A stretch of 8,669 bases of DNA, from assembly GCA_003694325.1 (NCBI GenBank), contig RFKJ01000186.1, positions 1-8,669 on the forward strand. Direction: 5' to 3'. A model generated the notes under the pieces. That model had not been told where the DNA came from and made no database searches. It worked only from the letters and a program-made list of their open reading frames with translations. The translations under genes and the position numbers were made by a program. How positions within the stretch are numbered: the first letter of the stretch is position 1; each line of letters begins with the position of its first letter. The stretch is from Deltaproteobacteria bacterium (GTDB taxonomy: Bacteria > Myxococcota_A > UBA796 > UBA2385). Positions 7,050 to 8,669 of the stretch are shown in pieces.

Positions 7050-7283
7050 TCAGACCGCCTTGCGGAACAGGTCCTTGCCCGCCCGGGTGGGCCACAGGTG
7101 ACTGTCCGTGCTGTTGACGTGCAACAGCCCGGCCGCCGCGAGCTCGTCGATCGCCCTGCGCACCTCCCGAAGCTCGAGATCCGGCAGGTCGTCCACGATG
7201 TCTTCGGCGGTCCACTCGCCCGGTTCGCTCACACAGTAGAGCAGGACGGTGTGGGAGACAGAGCCGGGTTCGAGTTCGGCCAT
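7050..7283 (-). CDS. Small winged-helix DNA-binding protein
   Basis: A 77-residue protein that looks like a single winged-helix domain. There is a first helix (about 10-19, HTVLLYCVSE), a second (TAEDIVDDL, about 25-33), a probable recognition helix (ELREVRRAIDELAAAGLL, about 37-54), then a short wing with NSTDSHLW and a closing TRAGKDLFRKA helix. No ligand or oligomerisation domain is present. The family cannot be named from sequence alone; MarR/PadR-like and generic wHTH folds all fit. The ATG at 7281-7283 is chosen because residues upstream in the same frame are Arg/Pro/Ser/Cys-rich and look non-coding; its ribosome-binding site is weak. The 311 nt upstream hold repeats and dyads that could be its own operators. 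A transcription-factor role is likely but unproven. Confidence 0.72.
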   Translation of the reverse strand: MAELEPGSVSHTVLLYCVSEPGEWTAEDIVDDLPDLELREVRRAIDELAAAGLLHVNSTDSHLWPTRAGKDLFRKAV

Positions 7284-7393
7284 GGCGACAGCTCGCTGGA
7301 TGGAGGTGGAGGAACACGACCGGGGAGAGGAGGAGAGGGACCGGGCCTGGTCGCGAGGCGTCGGTCCCGTCGGCGCCGCCCGGAAAGGGCAGC

Positions 7394-7415
7394 GCCACCG
7401 GAGGGCCACCGGAGG
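7394..7415. repeat. Exact 11-nt tandem repeat GCCACCGGAGG x2
   Basis: Copies lie at 7394-7404 and 7405-7415 with no spacer. The repeat is not in a recognisable coding region and directly abuts the dyad at 7415-7428. Confidence 0.75.
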
Positions 7416-7428
7416 TCCGGAACCGGAC
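7415..7428. promoter_or_regulatory. Perfect dyad GTCCGG-AA-CCGGAC, candidate operator
   Basis: A 14-bp palindrome with 6-bp arms and a 2-bp centre. Its compact form suits a dimeric helix-turn-helix protein better than a terminator. It lies 132 nt upstream of the winged-helix start. Function is inferred from shape and place only. Confidence 0.35.
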
Positions 7429-7458
7429 GGTTTCGGACACCCGGCAGGGGAGGACGTC

Positions 7459-7474
7459 GCGACCGGATGGTCGC
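7459..7474. promoter_or_regulatory. Perfect dyad GCGACC-GGAT-GGTCGC, candidate operator or hairpin
   Basis: A 16-bp inverted repeat with 6-bp arms and a 4-bp centre. It lies about 16 bp downstream, in the - strand sense, of the possible TATGTT -10 element. That would place it just after a transcription start, a usual place for a repressor site. Confidence 0.35.
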
Positions 7475-7594
7475 AGCCGCAGCATCCACAACATACCACG
7501 ATCATCGCCCGCGAGCGACGTCGAGACCGAGCTTGACATACTCGATCCCACACCGATCCCGGGCGGTCACCCCGCGCCCCGGCTCGGCGGGGGT

Positions 7595-8503
7595 TCAGCG
7601 GCGGCGAACAGACAGGCCGAGCAGGCCCAGCAGCACGGCCCCGAACGGCACGGGCCCACCCACCGGGGTCGCGCACCCGGTGTCATCTTCGATGGGCATC
7701 GACTCCGTCCCCGTGTTGACCGAGGATCCCGCGGTCCCCGTCGTGAACCCGGCGGTCACCTGTTCCGCCACCCACCCGCCGAACACATCCATCCGCGTCG
7801 CGCCCACGCCCCCGCCGATGCAGGCCGTCGTCGGGTCCTGCCAGGGAAACACGAAGCTGATGACCCCGCCCAGGATCATGCTCCCCCCCTCGCCCTCGAT
7901 GAGGGCCGCTCCCCCGCTGTCCCCCGAGCAGGCGTTGGGCGTGGAGGGGTCGGCTTCGTCCAGCCCGTAGACGAAGTCTCCGTCGAGATACCACACCGGC
8001 AGGTCGGCGGTTCGCTTGACCCCGGCGTCGAGCCGATCGTCGCCGGTGATGCCGTAGCCGACCAGGGTGAGGTCCCGGTCGTACCAGGTCTGGCCCAGCA
8101 CTTCGCCGAGCACCGGCATGGGCGCGACGGCTGCCGGCCGGCTGGCGAGGAAGCCCACCGCCACGTCGGCGGCCACGGCCTCCTCGTTGAACACGTAGTC
8201 CGGGTGGATCACCCAGTCATCGACGAGGACGAGCTGCTCGGCGGTGGAGATCGAGTCCCCGATGATGAAGGCGACGTCGTAGTCCTCGGCGTATACCCGC
8301 GCCGCATCGGCGCAGTGGGCCGCGGTGACGATGGCCTGGTAGCCGACCAGCGTCGCCGAGCAGAACGGCGCCCCCTTGTTGGCGCTCAGGTCCACGGCCG
8401 CCAGCAGCCCGATGCTCGGCCAGTCGCCCGTCTCGCTGCCGTTGACGATGGGCGGCGGCGCCTGGCCCTGAGCCAGCGCGACCGTCGCCAGCAGGAGGAT
8501 CAC
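7595..8503 (-). CDS. Secreted chymotrypsin-fold serine protease (S1 family) with MYXO-CTERM-like sorting tail
   Basis: The 302-residue product has a short signal peptide (MILLLATVALAQGQA), then an IVNGSE mature-start motif (19-24) like the IVGG of trypsins. The triad is complete: His63 in VTAAHC, Asp113 in ADVAVGFL, Ser196 in CSGDSGG. Likely disulfides are Cys48-Cys64 and Cys192-Cys228. The residue at the trypsin Asp189 place is Asn190, and SFVF replaces SWG at the S1 wall, so cleavage after Lys/Arg is not expected. After a Thr/Ser/Gly linker (about 252-270) the tail has Cys277, a Gly-rich hydrophobic segment (282-299) and final RRR. Such tails mark proteins for cleavage and surface sorting by a dedicated membrane protease (myxosortase for MYXO-CTERM; rhombosortase for GlyGly-CTERM is an alternative). 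The GTG start (8501-8503) overlaps the stop of the upstream gene as GTGA, with no good Shine-Dalgarno, which points to translational coupling. Confidence 0.92.
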   Translation of the reverse strand: MILLLATVALAQGQAPPPIVNGSETGDWPSIGLLAAVDLSANKGAPFCSATLVGYQAIVTAAHCADAARVYAEDYDVAFIIGDSISTAEQLVLVDDWVIHPDYVFNEEAVAADVAVGFLASRPAAVAPMPVLGEVLGQTWYDRDLTLVGYGITGDDRLDAGVKRTADLPVWYLDGDFVYGLDEADPSTPNACSGDSGGAALIEGEGGSMILGGVISFVFPWQDPTTACIGGGVGATRMDVFGGWVAEQVTAGFTTGTAGSSVNTGTESMPIEDDTGCATPVGGPVPFGAVLLGLLGLSVRRR

Positions 8504-8669
8504 TGCGGATCACCGTCCCGGCGGCGGCGCCCGACCAGCGCGAGCACGGAGAGGGCGAAGACGCCTCCCACCGGGGCCGGCGCGCTGCTGCAGCCCAGGA
8601 CGTCGCCGAGGGTCGTGCCCCCGTCATCCCCGCTGCCGCCGCTGCCGCCGCCGCCGTTGCCGCCGGGCC
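8500..8669 (-). CDS. 3' end of a gene with Gly-rich linker and MYXO-CTERM-like sorting tail (partial)
   Basis: The frame read from 8667 down to the TGA at 8502-8500 gives 55 residues; the gene begins right of the window. It starts in a Gly/Ser/Asn-rich linker (PGGNGGGGSGGSGDDGG), then has LGC with Cys26, a hydrophobic segment GGVFALSVLALVG (34-46) and a cluster of four Arg (47-50), then DGDPQ. This is the same tripartite plan as the tail of the next gene, and both contain PVGG after the Cys. The stop overlaps the protease start by 4 nt, so both are in one operon. The body of the protein is not visible, so its function is unknown; a secreted, surface-sorted protein is inferred. Alternatives in other frames hit stops or are Arg/Ala runs. 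Confidence 0.8.
   Translation of the reverse strand, partial: PGGNGGGGSGGSGDDGGTTLGDVLGCSSAPAPVGGVFALSVLALVGRRRRDGDPQ
8632..8667. repeat. Imperfect GCC trinucleotide run encoding the Gly-rich linker
   Basis: On the + strand the stretch is mostly GCC units with CTG/TTG interruptions; read on the - strand it gives GGC/AGC/AAC codons for Gly, Ser and Asn. Such runs are usual for linkers in front of sorting tails and may vary in length between strains. Confidence 0.6.

Larger units (their letters stand above)
7284..7594. promoter_or_regulatory. 311-nt non-coding stretch upstream of the winged-helix gene with repeats and dyads
   Basis: No convincing gene is seen on either strand; open frames here give Arg/Pro/Ser-rich peptides. 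The stretch holds an exact 11-nt tandem repeat (7394-7415), a dyad GTCCGG-AA-CCGGAC (7415-7428), a dyad GCGACC-GGAT-GGTCGC (7459-7474) and a locally AT-richer patch (about 7484-7506). On the - strand that patch contains TATGTT (7490-7495), which could be a -10 element for the winged-helix gene; no matching -35 was found. The part nearest the gene (about 7300-7360) is pyrimidine-rich on the transcribed strand. Confidence 0.5.

Noticed and set aside
7284..7505. N-terminal extension of the winged-helix protein to ATG 7505 with a Cys-rich CCGCCGC start
   Set aside because: The extension is Ser/Pro/Arg-rich with no fold signal, and it covers the repeats and dyads. The 7283 ATG directly precedes the domain.
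7533..7538. Perfect TTGACA on the + strand, a possible -35 element
   Set aside because: No -10-like sequence at 16-18 bp and no + strand gene downstream, only the antisense of the protease gene.
6678..7970. 430-codon + strand frame opposite cutA, the winged-helix gene and the protease
   Set aside because: It is antisense to three well-supported genes and its product is Arg/Pro/Gly-rich.

Overview
This is a very GC-rich bacterial window, with strong G/C preference at third codon positions in every gene called. It most resembles Myxococcota or a related former deltaproteobacterial lineage. Three things support that: two large soluble Ser/Thr kinases fused to STAND-type ATPase and TPR regions (PknK-like layout), and two adjacent proteins ending in a Cys / hydrophobic helix / Arg-cluster sorting tail of the MYXO-CTERM kind. 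The taxonomic assignment is inference from gene content only.

Left half (1-6584): a 5'-truncated kinase-ATPase-TPR gene (+) enters from the left edge and ends at 3011. It is convergent with a secreted S11-family D-Ala-D-Ala carboxypeptidase (3053-4057, -). That gene is divergent from a second, smaller kinase-(pseudo)ATPase-TPR gene (about 4233-6584, +). The two kinases are paralogues by architecture. Their nucleotide-binding loops are altered to different degrees: Walker A Lys to Arg in the first; Lys to Leu with loss of the Walker B acidic residues in the second. Neither shows a transmembrane segment, so both are predicted to be cytosolic. The carboxypeptidase between them would trim peptidoglycan stem peptides in the periplasm; a regulatory link to the kinases is only suggested by position.

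Right half (6585-8669), all on the - strand: read in transcription order, the right edge holds the 3' end of a gene with a Gly-rich linker and a sorting tail. It overlaps by 4 nt (GTGA) a secreted trypsin-fold serine protease (7595-8503) with the same kind of tail. These two are very probably co-translated and anchored or processed in the same way. A 311-nt non-coding stretch with tandem repeats and two perfect dyads follows, then a 77-residue winged-helix protein (7050-7283), a gap containing two hairpins, and cutA (6624-6953).

I do not see a clearly new multi-gene system. The most unusual items are the sorting-tail gene pair, the degenerating ATPase modules in the kinase paralogues, and the repeat-rich region upstream of the winged-helix gene.
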